Source: an uncultured Bacteroidota bacterium
GTDB taxonomy: Bacteria > Bacteroidota > Bacteroidia > Chitinophagales > Chitinophagaceae
NCBI GenBank assembly: GCA_937928385.1
Contig: CALEZD010000121.1
Coordinates: 17,504 to 81,503, forward strand
Direction: 5' to 3'
Length of the DNA stretch: 64,000 nt
A model generated the notes under the pieces. That model was not told the DNA's origin. It ran no database searches and saw nothing but the letters and a program-made list of their open reading frames with translations. This document shows positions 53,005 to 61,171 of the stretch, piece by piece. Numbering within the stretch: position 1 is the stretch's first letter; every line of letters starts with the position of its first letter. The translations under genes were made by a program, and so were the position numbers.

Positions 53005-53805
53005 TTATAAATACTTTGCCATTTGTCGCTGATAATCTGCTGCCGCTTTTCCCGCCTGCTCTGCAAAGTCTTCCCCGCTGCTCACATATATCACTCCGCG
53101 CGACACATTGATGAGCAGCCCGCCGTCTTTGTTCATGGCATTGCTGCACACGGTGTCCACATCGCCACCCTGCGCGCCTACGCCGGGTACCAGGAAGAAG
53201 TGCTCCGGCAGCATAGCACGTACATGCTGTAGCTGCTCTTTGCGCGTAGCGCCTATCACAAACATGGTATTCTCCGGCGTACCCCAGCCGGCTACCGTCT
53301 TCAATACTTTTTCATACATCAGTTCATCACCGCTGGGCTGTAGCTGAAAATCAGCACTGCCTTTATTCGACGTCAGCCCCAGTACTATCGCCCATTTACC
53401 GTCAAACTGCATAAAGGGCTGTACACTGTCCGCACCCATATAGGGGGCAACCGTCACACTGTCAAAAGGGTAGGTGTGGAAGAACGTACGCGCGTACTGC
53501 TCAGCGGTATTGCCTATATCGCCACGCTTGGCATCGGCTATGGTAAAAATATCTTTGGGTATATACTCCAATGTATTCTGCAGGCTTTCCCAACCCTTCA
53601 GCCCCTGCGCTTCGTAGAAGGCCGTGTTCAACTTGTAGGCAACAGTATAGTCTTTTGTAGCATCTATGATGGCCTTGTTGAAGGCGAATACCGGGTCTGC
53701 CTCCTGCAGCAGGTGCTGCGGTATCTTCGTAGTGTCGGTATCCAGCCCTACGCACAGTACCGATTTTTTATTCCTGATGGCTTGTATTAAACTGCTCCTG
53801 TTCAT
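53005..53805 (-). CDS. pyrF: Orotidine 5'-phosphate decarboxylase (type 2)
   Basis: 266 residues, the longer type 2 form. It starts with MNRSSLIQAIRNKKSVLCVGLDTD. The catalytic D-x-K-x-x-D motif is IADAKRGDIGNTAEQYA. Phosphate-binding loops are seen near LVPGVGAQGGDVDTV and LLINVSRGVIY. It makes UMP in pyrimidine synthesis. It sits between the thiamine-binding-type gene (upstream, 21 bases) and DUF2851 (downstream) on the same strand. Confidence 0.96.
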   Translation of the reverse strand: MNRSSLIQAIRNKKSVLCVGLDTDTTKIPQHLLQEADPVFAFNKAIIDATKDYTVAYKLNTAFYEAQGLKGWESLQNTLEYIPKDIFTIADAKRGDIGNTAEQYARTFFHTYPFDSVTVAPYMGADSVQPFMQFDGKWAIVLGLTSNKGSADFQLQPSGDELMYEKVLKTVAGWGTPENTMFVIGATRKEQLQHVRAMLPEHFFLVPGVGAQGGDVDTVCSNAMNKDGGLLINVSRGVIYVSSGEDFAEQAGKAAADYQRQMAKYL

Positions 53806-53826
53806 CGGGGGTAAATTTAGCTTCTA

Positions 53827-54123
53827 TTATTGGTACTTACCTGTTTTGTGTTCTATGGCCATATCTTTTTCCACGCTGCGGTGCAGCTTCATATTCACCA
53901 GCAGTTCCTTAGCACCGGCGCTGTAGCAGGCATCCTGCATCTCATTCACCAGTTGCATCACCGTATTGTATGGCCCTTCTATCACCGTTTCAAACGGGCA
54001 TACCTGGTACTTCAGCCCCGACTGCTGTACCAGCGCTATGGCTGCATCTATTATCCTGTAAGCTTCATCCTTAGGTATGCCCAGCGGCAATATTTGTATA
54101 GCGAGATTGATATTGTAACTCAT
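53827..54123 (-). CDS. Thiamine-binding-type protein (YkoF/MTH1187 fold)
   Basis: 98 residues from the Met at 54123 (MSYNINLAIQILPLGIPKDEAY); the long upstream extension lies in repeat-rich non-coding DNA. The pattern NLAIQILPLG ... YRIIDAAIALVQQSGLKYQVCPFETVIEG ... MQLVNEMQDACYSAGAKELLVNMKLHRSVEKDMAIEHKTGKY is that of the COG0011 family, which has a ferredoxin-like fold; some members bind thiamine. It lies upstream of pyrF on the same strand. The region before it has unusual palindromes that may regulate it. No TPP riboswitch was seen. Confidence 0.85.
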   Translation of the reverse strand: MSYNINLAIQILPLGIPKDEAYRIIDAAIALVQQSGLKYQVCPFETVIEGPYNTVMQLVNEMQDACYSAGAKELLVNMKLHRSVEKDMAIEHKTGKYQ

Positions 54124-54150
54124 GCGCGCAAAGGTAGGGGAAGTACGAGG

Positions 54151-54196
54151 GCGTTGCAAACGCGATCCCATTGGGTACTCGTTACAAACGAGTACC
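54151..54196. repeat. REP-like double palindrome
   Basis: Two adjacent dyads: GCGTT-GCA-AACGC (54151-54163) and GGTACTCGTT-ACA-AACGAGTACC (54174-54196). The second is a perfect 10-bp stem with a 3-base loop. Both share the core GTT-n-CA-AAC. Short palindromes of this look are scattered between genes in several Bacteroidota. Only one copy is in this window, so mobility cannot be shown. Confidence 0.55.
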
Positions 54197-54208
54197 AGGT
54201 GCGTGTAT

Positions 54209-54343
54209 TTTGTTAACTCTGCCATTATTTGCGGTAACTTCGGGTTGCAATTTATGTTTCGCAACTCATTGATAATAAGTGATCTGTAAATTATTTTGTT
54301 AACGTTTGTTAACCAAAACATGTTATGCTTCAGAGTTAACAAA
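54209..54343. repeat. 135-bp segment bounded by 13-bp inverted repeats, with four GTTAAC sites
   Basis: TTTGTTAACTCTG (54209-54221) is the exact reverse complement of CAGAGTTAACAAA (54331-54343). Inside are two more GTTAAC sites (54298-54303 and 54308-54313), 10 bases apart. The segment has no coding potential. It lies upstream of the thiamine-binding-type gene. It may be a small non-autonomous element or an operator array. The 465-bp gap 54124-54588 holds otherwise only the REP-like palindrome and a hairpin at 54350-54376. Confidence 0.5.
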
Positions 54344-54349
54344 TAACAC

Positions 54350-54376
54350 AAACGCCCCGTGTACTGCGGGGTGTTT
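54350..54376. terminator. Hairpin in the 54.1-54.6 kb gap, possible terminator
   Basis: AAACGCCCCG (54350-54359) pairs with CGGGGTGTTT (54367-54376), one G-T wobble, 7-base loop. It lacks a strong T-tract in both directions and is about 210 bases after the GNAT gene stop. Its role is unclear. Confidence 0.4.
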
Positions 54377-54588
54377 AGTTGTAATGTTTTTGTTTTATGT
54401 AGCAGCATGGCACTATGGGTTATGCATGGTGGTGGGGGCATGGGATGATATGTTTTATTATAGTAAAAATACAATAAAATACTTATTTTTCAAAACCTAT
54501 TTTAGTAACATTGCGCACAAGAACACGACCGCATTGCTGCGCTACATTCCTGCCAAAAAGGAGCATGCATTTCAACTAACAAAAGGGA

Positions 54589-55425
54589 TTATAATTCCAT
54601 TTTCATCTCGTATTGACTTATATGCTTTTTTAACCCGATAGCCTGGAGGAATGCATTGGTGTTTTCGGAGCCTGCGTCAATATTGACAATTAATACAGGG
54701 CCGGAACATGCATTTGCAATATGGCTGAATAAGGCAGTAGCCAATCCTTTGCGCCTATGTTCCTTAGCTACTGCAAACTGGTGCACCCGCATCGTAGCAT
54801 TGTCGTACTGTGCATAGGCAGCAATTTTATTTTCGAGCTTTATGCCAATAGTGGCGACAGAAACTCCCCTGTTGCTGATACGCTGGTTCATCTGCTGCCA
54901 TGCGGGTGGCCAGTCCCAGAATTTTGTCAATTCATCAGCGTCGTAGCTGTTGAGCAATTCAATAGTGTGATGCGTTTTAGCTGTTATGGTTATATCGCCT
55001 TTGTATGCATGGAGCAGGCGGGTAGGGGTGCAGCCCAGTTTTTCATATATATTGTAAGCGCCTGTATTGTTTTCCAGTACTTCCAGCAGCATGAGTTTTG
55101 CACCTGACTGCCTGAGCAATGGCAATACATAGGCAAACATTTTTTCAGTTAGCTTTTGTCCGCGATAACCGGGTGCCACACCCGTACCTCCATCCCATAC
55201 ACGCCTTGTGCCATTCTCTTCATCAGCACCCATGAGTATAACACCAGCCAGTTTCCTGTTATCGAACGCGCCTGCGGACAATGACAGGTCAATATCCTCT
55301 ATCCGCATTTTTTGCAGCAGCGTTTCTTCAGTCCATTGAATGGGAATTTCATACTCCGCAAAGGCAGCGTTCATGCAGGCGGTAATATCGCTGATGGGCG
55401 TATGTTCAAGCGTAGAGAAATGCAT
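54589..55425 (-). CDS. GNAT-family acetyltransferase with two GNAT domains
   Basis: 278 residues. The first GNAT domain has the acetyl-CoA loop VAPGYRGQKLTEKMFAYVLPLL and LEVLENNTGAYNIYEKLGC. The second, near the C-terminus, has FAVAKEHRRKGLATALFSHIA (the Q/RxxGxA type loop) and NIDAGSENTNAFLQAIGL. The tandem arrangement resembles other two-domain GNATs that act on small molecules or proteins; the substrate is unknown. It is transcribed away from the broken gene at 55461. Confidence 0.88.
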   Translation of the reverse strand: MHFSTLEHTPISDITACMNAAFAEYEIPIQWTEETLLQKMRIEDIDLSLSAGAFDNRKLAGVILMGADEENGTRRVWDGGTGVAPGYRGQKLTEKMFAYVLPLLRQSGAKLMLLEVLENNTGAYNIYEKLGCTPTRLLHAYKGDITITAKTHHTIELLNSYDADELTKFWDWPPAWQQMNQRISNRGVSVATIGIKLENKIAAYAQYDNATMRVHQFAVAKEHRRKGLATALFSHIANACSGPVLIVNIDAGSENTNAFLQAIGLKKHISQYEMKMEL

Positions 55426-55460
55426 GTGTAAATCTAAGGGAGTTGTGCTAATTTTAATAC

Positions 55461-56480
55461 ATGAAGCCGTTTGTCCTTTTAACCCTGGTATGTATTTGCC
55501 TGTTGTTAACTGTATATGGTCAAAACCTGGTCACGCATATTTATTACTTTGGCGATTACAGACTGGAAACAGGGTATTGTGATTATTATTCTAAACTCGA
55601 GGTTTTTCATAAAGACAAGAGCGTAACGAAGTTCTGCAATGGAGAAGGAGGAGGCTACATACTTGCAGATACCCTGAACCTGAATAATGATAACCGTCCT
55701 GATTTTATATGCAGCCATATGCAGGAAGATGGCTATTCTTATATAGTACTCCTGGTTTCAGAAAACGAAACATACAGGTTTGTTGACCCTGATATATATT
55801 GTTCAGACCTTATTACAAGGGAAATTGTACATCCTGAAGACGATGAATATCTGAAAGAATTTGCAGTAGTGGACGTAGACAGTGACGGGAAACCCGAAGT
55901 GTTGCTTAATGTGCTGGAAAAGGATGGGCAGATTGTTCCGTTGGCTGCACGCTGAACAGATACATTATCATATGAATGGCTTCAATACCATATCACAGAA
56001 TTTGACACCAACAGTTATTGGTTGCCTGAAAAATATGTAGAGGCGGTTGCTGCTGGTGATACGTTAAATGCCTCTGATTACCTGTTCCCGGTAGCAGCGT
56101 ATTTCGACCCATTTGGCAGATGCACAGTACTGACTTATAAAGCAGAACCGTTTCCTCAACTCATGCGGAAGACAACTATAAACGGTGTGACAAAGTACAG
56201 GTTGGAGCATTTACACTATAAAATAAATCTTGGCACCAAACCTCCGGCTAAAGGTAATGAATATGTAAGCATGTCAAAGACCAGGCCGTGGCCAATGGTA
56301 CCCGTATATGACCAACTGGAACGCTCTGTCATTACAATAATGAAACGTGGTGAAAAACTGCTCATGGAAATAACCGATGCATCAGGTACGGAACAAATCT
56401 ATTTTATTGACAGTTATCAAGGCAAGAGATTGACGAAAGAGAATTTCCCGGTGAGGTATTATAATTATACCTGGCGTTAA
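55461..56480 (+). pseudogene. Secreted-protein gene interrupted by one in-frame TGA
   Basis: The frame runs from the ATG at 55461 (signal peptide MKPFVLLTLVCICLLLTVYG) to TGA at 55953-55955. It then stays open in the same frame, with sense codons from 55956 (TDTLSYEWLQYHITEFD) to TAA at 56478. No shift in frame is needed to join the two parts. Together they would encode 339 residues. The first part has an EF-hand-like DVDSDGKPEVLLNV and an FG-GAP-like pattern (LNLNNDNRPDFICSH); the second ends NFPVRYYNYTWR. The likeliest reading is a recent nonsense mutation; readthrough or a sequencing error are alternatives. Confidence 0.8.
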
Positions 56481-56505
56481 TAATAAGCTTTACGGTAGCG
56501 CATAG

Positions 56506-56643
56506 AATTCCTCCTTTGAAGGAGGTGGCAAACTTACATGTGACGGAGGATGTCCACCCGCGCCGGGTACGCTGGAGTGAATCCACCACGAGTGTACATC
56601 CTCTGCCTTGTGTTCACAATGCACCTCCTTCCAAAGAGGAATT
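56506..56643. repeat. 138-bp nested palindromic intergenic element
   Basis: The outer arms (56506-56527 and 56622-56643) are inverted copies over 22 bp with few mismatches, and start AATTCCTC / end GAGGAATT. The inner arms GAGGATGTCCAC (56546-56557) and GTGTACATCCTC (56592-56603) match at 11 of 12 positions. The left outer arm is itself palindromic (CCTCCTTTGAAGGAGG). The middle is G/C rich. It fills the gap between the broken gene and the nitrilase-GNAT gene. It fits a non-autonomous repeat or a strong bidirectional terminator. Confidence 0.7.
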
Positions 56644-56648
56644 GAAAT

Positions 56649-58175
56649 TCACTCTTTCCCCTTCAGCCGCACTTCGTAAAAATCCTTGCGCCTGTCTTTC
56701 AGGTTGCGTACGCTGCCGTAGCTGTGCAGTTCGTCCAGCATTTGCAGGTCCACATCAGCTATCAGTATCATCTCGGTATTGGGGGTCGCCTCCGACTTGA
56801 TACCCATAGAGGGGAAAGAAAAATCGCAGGGCGTAAATACAGCCGACTGCGAATAGGAGATATCCATATTCTCCACCTTGGGCAGGTTGCCCACGCTGCC
56901 CGTGATGGCCACAAAACATTCATTCTCTATAGCTCGGGCCATAGCACAGGTGCGCACCCGCATATAGGCGTTCTGCGTATCAGTAAGGAAGGGTACGAAC
57001 AATATCTGCATACCCTGGTCGGCAAGCAGTCGGCCCAGTTCAGGAAATTCCACATCGTAACATATAAGCACACCTATCTTTCCGGCATCTGTTTCGTACA
57101 CCTTCAGCGTATCGCCGCCGCGTATGCCCCATGCTTTGGTTTCGTCAGGGGTGATGTGTATTTTCTCGTATTGGTCCACATTGCCGTTGCGGTGGCAGAT
57201 GTAACCAACGTTCTTCAGCCTGTCGTCTTCCAGCGATGGCAGGCTGCCGGTGATGATGTTGACATTATACTCAATAGCCAGGCGAGAGAAACGTTGTTTC
57301 ATTTCAGGCGTATGTTGCGCCAGCGCCCTCATTGCCTCGGCTTCGTTCATATCATTGAATTCGGCCAGCAGCGGTCCGTTAAAGAGCTCGGGCAACAGGG
57401 CGAAATCGCTTTTGTAAGAGGATATGGAATCAATAAAATATTCTACCTGCACAAACATATCGTCCAGCGAGCGGTAGGGGCGCATCTGCCACTGTATCAG
57501 CCCCAGGCGCACATAAGTCTTACCTGAGAATTGCCTGGTTTCGGGCGGCGTATAATATACATTATCCCATTGCAGCAGCGTGCCGAATTCCATACTCTGC
57601 TCGTCACCCGGCATATAACCTTTGATTACTTTTTTTACATGAAAGTCGTTGGCCAGTTGGAAGCTGAGCACCGGGTCGTAAATTTCCTTCCGGCGTACCT
57701 TCTGTATATACTCTTTGGGCGACATTTCGGCAGCATAAGTATGGTAGTGCGGTATGCGCCCGCCAAACACTATGGCTTTCAGGTTCAGCTCTTCGCACAG
57801 TTCTTTGCGTGCATCGTAGAGCCGCCTGCCCAGCCTCAGCCCCCGGTAGTCGGGGTGGATAAACACCTCGATGCCATAAAGCACATCGCCTTTATCGTCG
57901 TGGGTACTGAATGTATAGTTACCCGTGATGGCTTTGTAGGTGTGGAAGTCTTCGAATTTATCGTAGCGCACCACAATGGACAATGCGCAGCCCACAACCT
58001 TACCGTCCACATACACGACTATCTGCCCTGCAGGAAAACGGTTGATGAGGTTTTCTATCACCGGCAGCGACCAGTAGCTATCCCATTCCGGGTAAGCGGC
58101 TTCCATCGCTACCATCAGTTGCTGGTAGTCTTCAATGGATAAATTGCCTAATTCTATGTGTTTGATATCTTCCAT
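56649..58175 (-). CDS. Fused GNAT acetyltransferase and carbon-nitrogen hydrolase
   Basis: 508 residues from MEDIKHIELG; a start 6 codons earlier is possible. Residues about 5-215 form a GNAT domain with YGIEVFIHPDYRGLRLGRRLYDARKELC. Residues about 225-505 form a nitrilase-type domain with the triad Glu (FALLPELFNGP), Lys (YEKIHITPDE) and Cys (GVLICYDVEFPELGR). Such two-domain proteins are known in many bacteria, but the substrate is not established. No signal peptide. It ends just beside the 138-bp palindrome, which might terminate it. Confidence 0.93.
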   Translation of the reverse strand: MEDIKHIELGNLSIEDYQQLMVAMEAAYPEWDSYWSLPVIENLINRFPAGQIVVYVDGKVVGCALSIVVRYDKFEDFHTYKAITGNYTFSTHDDKGDVLYGIEVFIHPDYRGLRLGRRLYDARKELCEELNLKAIVFGGRIPHYHTYAAEMSPKEYIQKVRRKEIYDPVLSFQLANDFHVKKVIKGYMPGDEQSMEFGTLLQWDNVYYTPPETRQFSGKTYVRLGLIQWQMRPYRSLDDMFVQVEYFIDSISSYKSDFALLPELFNGPLLAEFNDMNEAEAMRALAQHTPEMKQRFSRLAIEYNVNIITGSLPSLEDDRLKNVGYICHRNGNVDQYEKIHITPDETKAWGIRGGDTLKVYETDAGKIGVLICYDVEFPELGRLLADQGMQILFVPFLTDTQNAYMRVRTCAMARAIENECFVAITGSVGNLPKVENMDISYSQSAVFTPCDFSFPSMGIKSEATPNTEMILIADVDLQMLDELHSYGSVRNLKDRRKDFYEVRLKGKE

Positions 58176-58285
58176 GTTTTTTTCCTTTAGCACTACGGGT
58201 TATGCCTTACAAGATATACCCAAACCGGGGTATGTACAACCTATTGTATAATATATAATTTAGTGAAAATTTTAAATAATATTTT

Positions 58286-58801
58286 ATGAAGAAGCAGTTA
58301 CTTGTATTTATAACAACATTAGTGGTGTCAGGTTTGTTCACACTGGTAGCCTGCAAAAAGGACACCACCACACCTAATAACAACACTAATAACCCCACAA
58401 CAGTATGCAGCGGTGGTAACCTCTGTTTTAAAATGGACGGCACACAGGAAACTTATACGGCGGAGTGGAGGAAACTAACCACAACCCCTACTCGTTACCG
58501 TATTTACTGGCAAAATGCCAATGGTTCTCAAAACATTGAAATGGATATGTATGGCACAACTGTAGGTGTTTATAATGTTAAAGAAACCGGACATGCTGCC
58601 AATGACGCCGGTTTTCAATATTGGCAGAATGGCGGAAAGGATATAAGGGGGATATCCGGTACAATAGAAATAACAGAAATAGACAATGCCAACAACACGA
58701 TATCAGGTAAGTTTGCTGTAAGCAGTATAGATAAGAACAACAGCAATGCCCCACACGAAATTACAGAAGGTAACTTTGAAAAAGTGCCTTTGAAACCATA
58801 A
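58286..58801 (+). CDS. Hypothetical lipoprotein
   Basis: 171 residues. Signal peptide and lipobox (LVVSGLFTLVACKK). A Thr/Asn-rich linker (DTTTPNNNTNNPTT) follows. The rest is a small beta-rich domain (LCFKMDGTQETYTAEWRKL ... IEMDMYGTTVGVYNVKETG ... GTIEITEIDNANNTISGKFAV). The end KxTISGKF...ITEGNF is typical of DUF6252-like Bacteroidota lipoproteins. Function unknown. A good terminator follows. Confidence 0.75.
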   Translation: MKKQLLVFITTLVVSGLFTLVACKKDTTTPNNNTNNPTTVCSGGNLCFKMDGTQETYTAEWRKLTTTPTRYRIYWQNANGSQNIEMDMYGTTVGVYNVKETGHAANDAGFQYWQNGGKDIRGISGTIEITEIDNANNTISGKFAVSSIDKNNSNAPHEITEGNFEKVPLKP

Positions 58802-58824
58802 GAATCAACCGGTGATTATATAAT

Positions 58825-58854
58825 AAAGCGCATGCCTTAAGGGTATGCGCTTTT
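58825..58854 (+). terminator. Intrinsic terminator
   Basis: AAAGCGCATGCC (58825-58836) pairs with GGTATGCGCTTT (58842-58853), one G-T wobble, 5-base loop, T-tract at the end. Confidence 0.85.
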
Positions 58855-58921
58855 GTACACCCCATTAATACCTTGCCTTTAACTTGAATAATCCGAGGAG
58901 ATTCGCTATTATTACGTCCTA

Positions 58922-58938
58922 ATTTTTCCCGGAAAAAT
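58922..58938. promoter_or_regulatory. 17-bp dyad over a start codon
   Basis: ATTTTTCC-C-GGAAAAAT is perfectly symmetric around one base. Its right arm ends in the AT of the ATG at 58937. It could be an operator; a hairpin would need to open the middle bases. Confidence 0.35.
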
Positions 58939-59251
58939 GATAAAAAGTACGATAGGGGAGCTGAAAATATCACCGATAAAAGAGGACGGCATGTTTGTCT
59001 TCTTTAATGATTTCATCACCATCAACGGTAAGGTTTCCAAGGGCGATTCAGTAAAAGTATTCGTGAAGCAATACGACAATAAGACGGGCACTTTTCAACT
59101 GGACAAGAATGAGCCTGCCAAAGCCGTGCTGGTAGTGCGTGGCAAAGAAAAACTGCATGACAATATCACCGGCCACGAAACGTTGAACAAGTTGTATGAC
59201 CATGTGTCTGCCCTGTACAGGGAGCATTTCTATTTTGGCGATAGTAATTAA
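58937..59251 (+). CDS. Hypothetical protein upstream of mtgA
   Basis: 104 residues, no signal peptide or membrane segment. Beta-rich start (MIKSTIGELKISPIKEDGMFVFFNDFITINGKVSKGD) and a helical end (LNKLYDHVSALYREHFYF). I do not recognise the family. It is 12 bases ahead of mtgA on the same strand and is likely cotranscribed. A dyad covers its start codon. Confidence 0.7.
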   Translation: MIKSTIGELKISPIKEDGMFVFFNDFITINGKVSKGDSVKVFVKQYDNKTGTFQLDKNEPAKAVLVVRGKEKLHDNITGHETLNKLYDHVSALYREHFYFGDSN

Positions 59252-59263
59252 TCTTCCGGCATA

Positions 59264-59974
59264 TTGAAGAATGTGTTGAAAAAGACGTTGCGGATTGTGC
59301 TGTATTTATTTACAGCCAGTTTACTGTACGTTATAATATGCAAATGGATTTTCCCGCCCATTACCCTTACCCAGATTAACGCCATAATAGAAGGCCATGG
59401 CCTGAAACGGGACTATATCAGTTGGGACGAGATACCTGATAATATCAAACTGGCGGCGATAGCCAGCGAAGACCAGCTCTTCATGCAGCACAATGGGTAT
59501 GACTGGAAAGCATTAGAGAAAAGCCTGGATGATAAGCCCGCCAAAAAGAAAAAGAAAAACAAACGGGCGAAAGGTACGGCTGCCAGCACCATAAGCCAGC
59601 AGACTGCCAAAAACGTTTTCTTATGGCAGGGGCAGGGTGTGCTGAAATATGTGCGTAAAGGATTTGAGTTTTTTTACACAGGTTGTATTGAATTGGTATG
59701 GGGAAAAAAGCGCATACTGGAAGTGTACCTGAACGTGATAGAAATGGGTCCCGGCATATATGGAGTGGAAGCCGCGGCACAGGCATATTTTAATAAACCC
59801 GCTAAGAAACTAACCAAAGCAGAATCGGCGCAGATAATAGCCTGCCTGCCTAATCCTAAAAGGTTTACCGTGAAACCCATGAGCCGCAGAGTAGGCTGGC
59901 GTTACCCGCAAATCATGCGGCAGATGAACAATATGGATGATTACCCGGAAGTAAGGCAATTGTTGAGAGATTAA
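59264..59974 (+). CDS. mtgA: Monofunctional peptidoglycan glycosyltransferase
   Basis: 236 residues starting with TTG at 59264 (or the GTG three codons on). One N-terminal membrane anchor (about 11-30). The GT51 domain has the catalytic Glu69 in AAIASEDQLFMQHNGYDW, then GTAASTISQQTAKNVFLW, EVYLNVIEMGPGIYGVEAAAQAYFNKPA and LPNPKRF. A Lys-rich insert (KPAKKKKKNKRAKG) precedes the second motif. It polymerises lipid II into glycan strands. Convergent with a small membrane microprotein gene 6 bases away. Confidence 0.94.
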   Translation: MKNVLKKTLRIVLYLFTASLLYVIICKWIFPPITLTQINAIIEGHGLKRDYISWDEIPDNIKLAAIASEDQLFMQHNGYDWKALEKSLDDKPAKKKKKNKRAKGTAASTISQQTAKNVFLWQGQGVLKYVRKGFEFFYTGCIELVWGKKRILEVYLNVIEMGPGIYGVEAAAQAYFNKPAKKLTKAESAQIIACLPNPKRFTVKPMSRRVGWRYPQIMRQMNNMDDYPEVRQLLRD

Positions 59975-59980
59975 TCCTTT

Positions 59981-60127
59981 TTACCTGTGCTGGCGTTTGC
60001 GCATTTTCAATTCACGCTGCCACTGGTTGCCCTTCAGCCAGCCCAGTACCAGGAATGCAATCATGCCACTGCTGATGAACCCTGCCAAAAACCATAGGAA
60101 TGTTTCTAATGTATTTGTACTTTCCAT
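59981..60127 (-). CDS. 48-residue membrane microprotein (small ORF)
   Basis: A short frame from ATG at 60127 to TAA at 59981. It starts MESTNTLETFLWFLAGFISS, has one hydrophobic segment (about residues 9-31) and ends in a basic tail (LKMRKRQHR). The pattern acidic N-terminus, single span, Arg/Lys-rich C-terminus is sensible for a small inner-membrane protein. Codons are those common in neighbours. It fills most of the 270-bp gap between mtgA and the OmpA-domain gene. Function unknown. Confidence 0.6.
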   Translation of the reverse strand: MESTNTLETFLWFLAGFISSGMIAFLVLGWLKGNQWQRELKMRKRQHR

Positions 60128-60243
60128 ATTATAAGGTTTTAATCGAAATTATATTAAACTGTATTCTGACATCTGACAACTAATCCACAAGTGTTGAAAA
60201 GTTTGCAATAAAATGTAATGTCAAATACGTAAACTGAATTTAT

Positions 60244-61134
60244 ATGTATAACAACCGGTTGAAAGTATTGTTGACAATTTGCTTGTTGTTATGTGTAACT
60301 CATTGGTGTTTTGGTAATAGTGACACAACAAAAATTTATTTCCGGCTGGATAACCCGAAACTTGAACCCGCAGCAATACATCAACTCGATTCATTGCTGT
60401 ATGCAGACCGGATAAACGCATCGCAGGAATTGCTGATAATAGGCTATGCAGACCACCTGGGTACGAATGCGTATAACGATGTTCTTTCTGAGCGCAGAGC
60501 TAACAATGTGAAAGATTACTTACAATCGATGGGCATACCTGGGAAAAACATCACATTGGTAACGGGGAAAGGTGAAGTGCCGCGCGATATAGAATTGCCG
60601 GAAGGGTATGCAGCGGACAGGAGGGTAGATGTAGTGATACTGACAGGTAAACCCAAGCCCCAATTAGTACGCAGGAAAGAGGTGGTACAGCCTAAGGTAA
60701 TACAATCGAGGGATGCCCTGAGCCTGAACAGCATGACAGATATGGATTCCCTGCAATTTGCCGTAGGGCAGTTGTTTGTACTGGACAGGATATTTTTTCA
60801 TACAGGCAGGCATGTGGTGGTAGATGAATCAGTGCCCGAAATGGACAGGCTGTACAAAGTGCTGGACGAAAACCCCACGCTGGTGATCAATATAGAGGGG
60901 CATGTGTGTTGCGTACACCCATCGGTAGATGCGCTGGACCTGGATACGCGGGAATTAAAACTATCGGTGAACCGTGCTAAGTTTATATTCGATTACCTGG
61001 TAAAGAGGGGAATAGAACCGGAAAGGTTGTCTTATGAAGGATTTGGCAAAACAAGGCCGCTGATGGTGCATGAATTCACACAGGCAGACCAGGATTTGAA
61101 CAAGCGGGTAGAAATAAGGGTGTTGAAAAACTAA
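60244..61134 (+). CDS. Protein with two tandem OmpA-like domains
   Basis: 296 residues with signal peptide (MYNNRLKVLLTICLLLCVTHWCFG). The first OmpA C-terminal-type domain (about 30-140) has GYADHLGTNAYNDVLSERRANNVKDYLQSMGI, keeping the Asp and Arg that bind diaminopimelate. The second (about 170-296) has IEGHVCCVHPSVDALDLD then LSVNRAKFIFDYLVKRGIEPERLSYEGFGKTRP, where the usual TD after GH is VC. So the second domain may have lost or changed peptidoglycan binding. There is no beta-barrel, so it is probably periplasmic. Confidence 0.88.
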   Translation: MYNNRLKVLLTICLLLCVTHWCFGNSDTTKIYFRLDNPKLEPAAIHQLDSLLYADRINASQELLIIGYADHLGTNAYNDVLSERRANNVKDYLQSMGIPGKNITLVTGKGEVPRDIELPEGYAADRRVDVVILTGKPKPQLVRRKEVVQPKVIQSRDALSLNSMTDMDSLQFAVGQLFVLDRIFFHTGRHVVVDESVPEMDRLYKVLDENPTLVINIEGHVCCVHPSVDALDLDTRELKLSVNRAKFIFDYLVKRGIEPERLSYEGFGKTRPLMVHEFTQADQDLNKRVEIRVLKN

Positions 61135-61171
61135 TTCCTAATTTTATAAGAGCCGAAAAACTATTAATACT

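Noticed and set aside
54306..54641. 111-codon open frame on the plus strand
   Set aside because: It runs from the palindrome-rich gap into the antisense of the GNAT gene and has no coherent protein pattern.
55953..55955. In-frame TGA as selenocysteine codon
   Set aside because: There is no plausible SECIS-like hairpin right after it, the protein has no redox motif there, and TGA is used as an ordinary stop elsewhere in the window.
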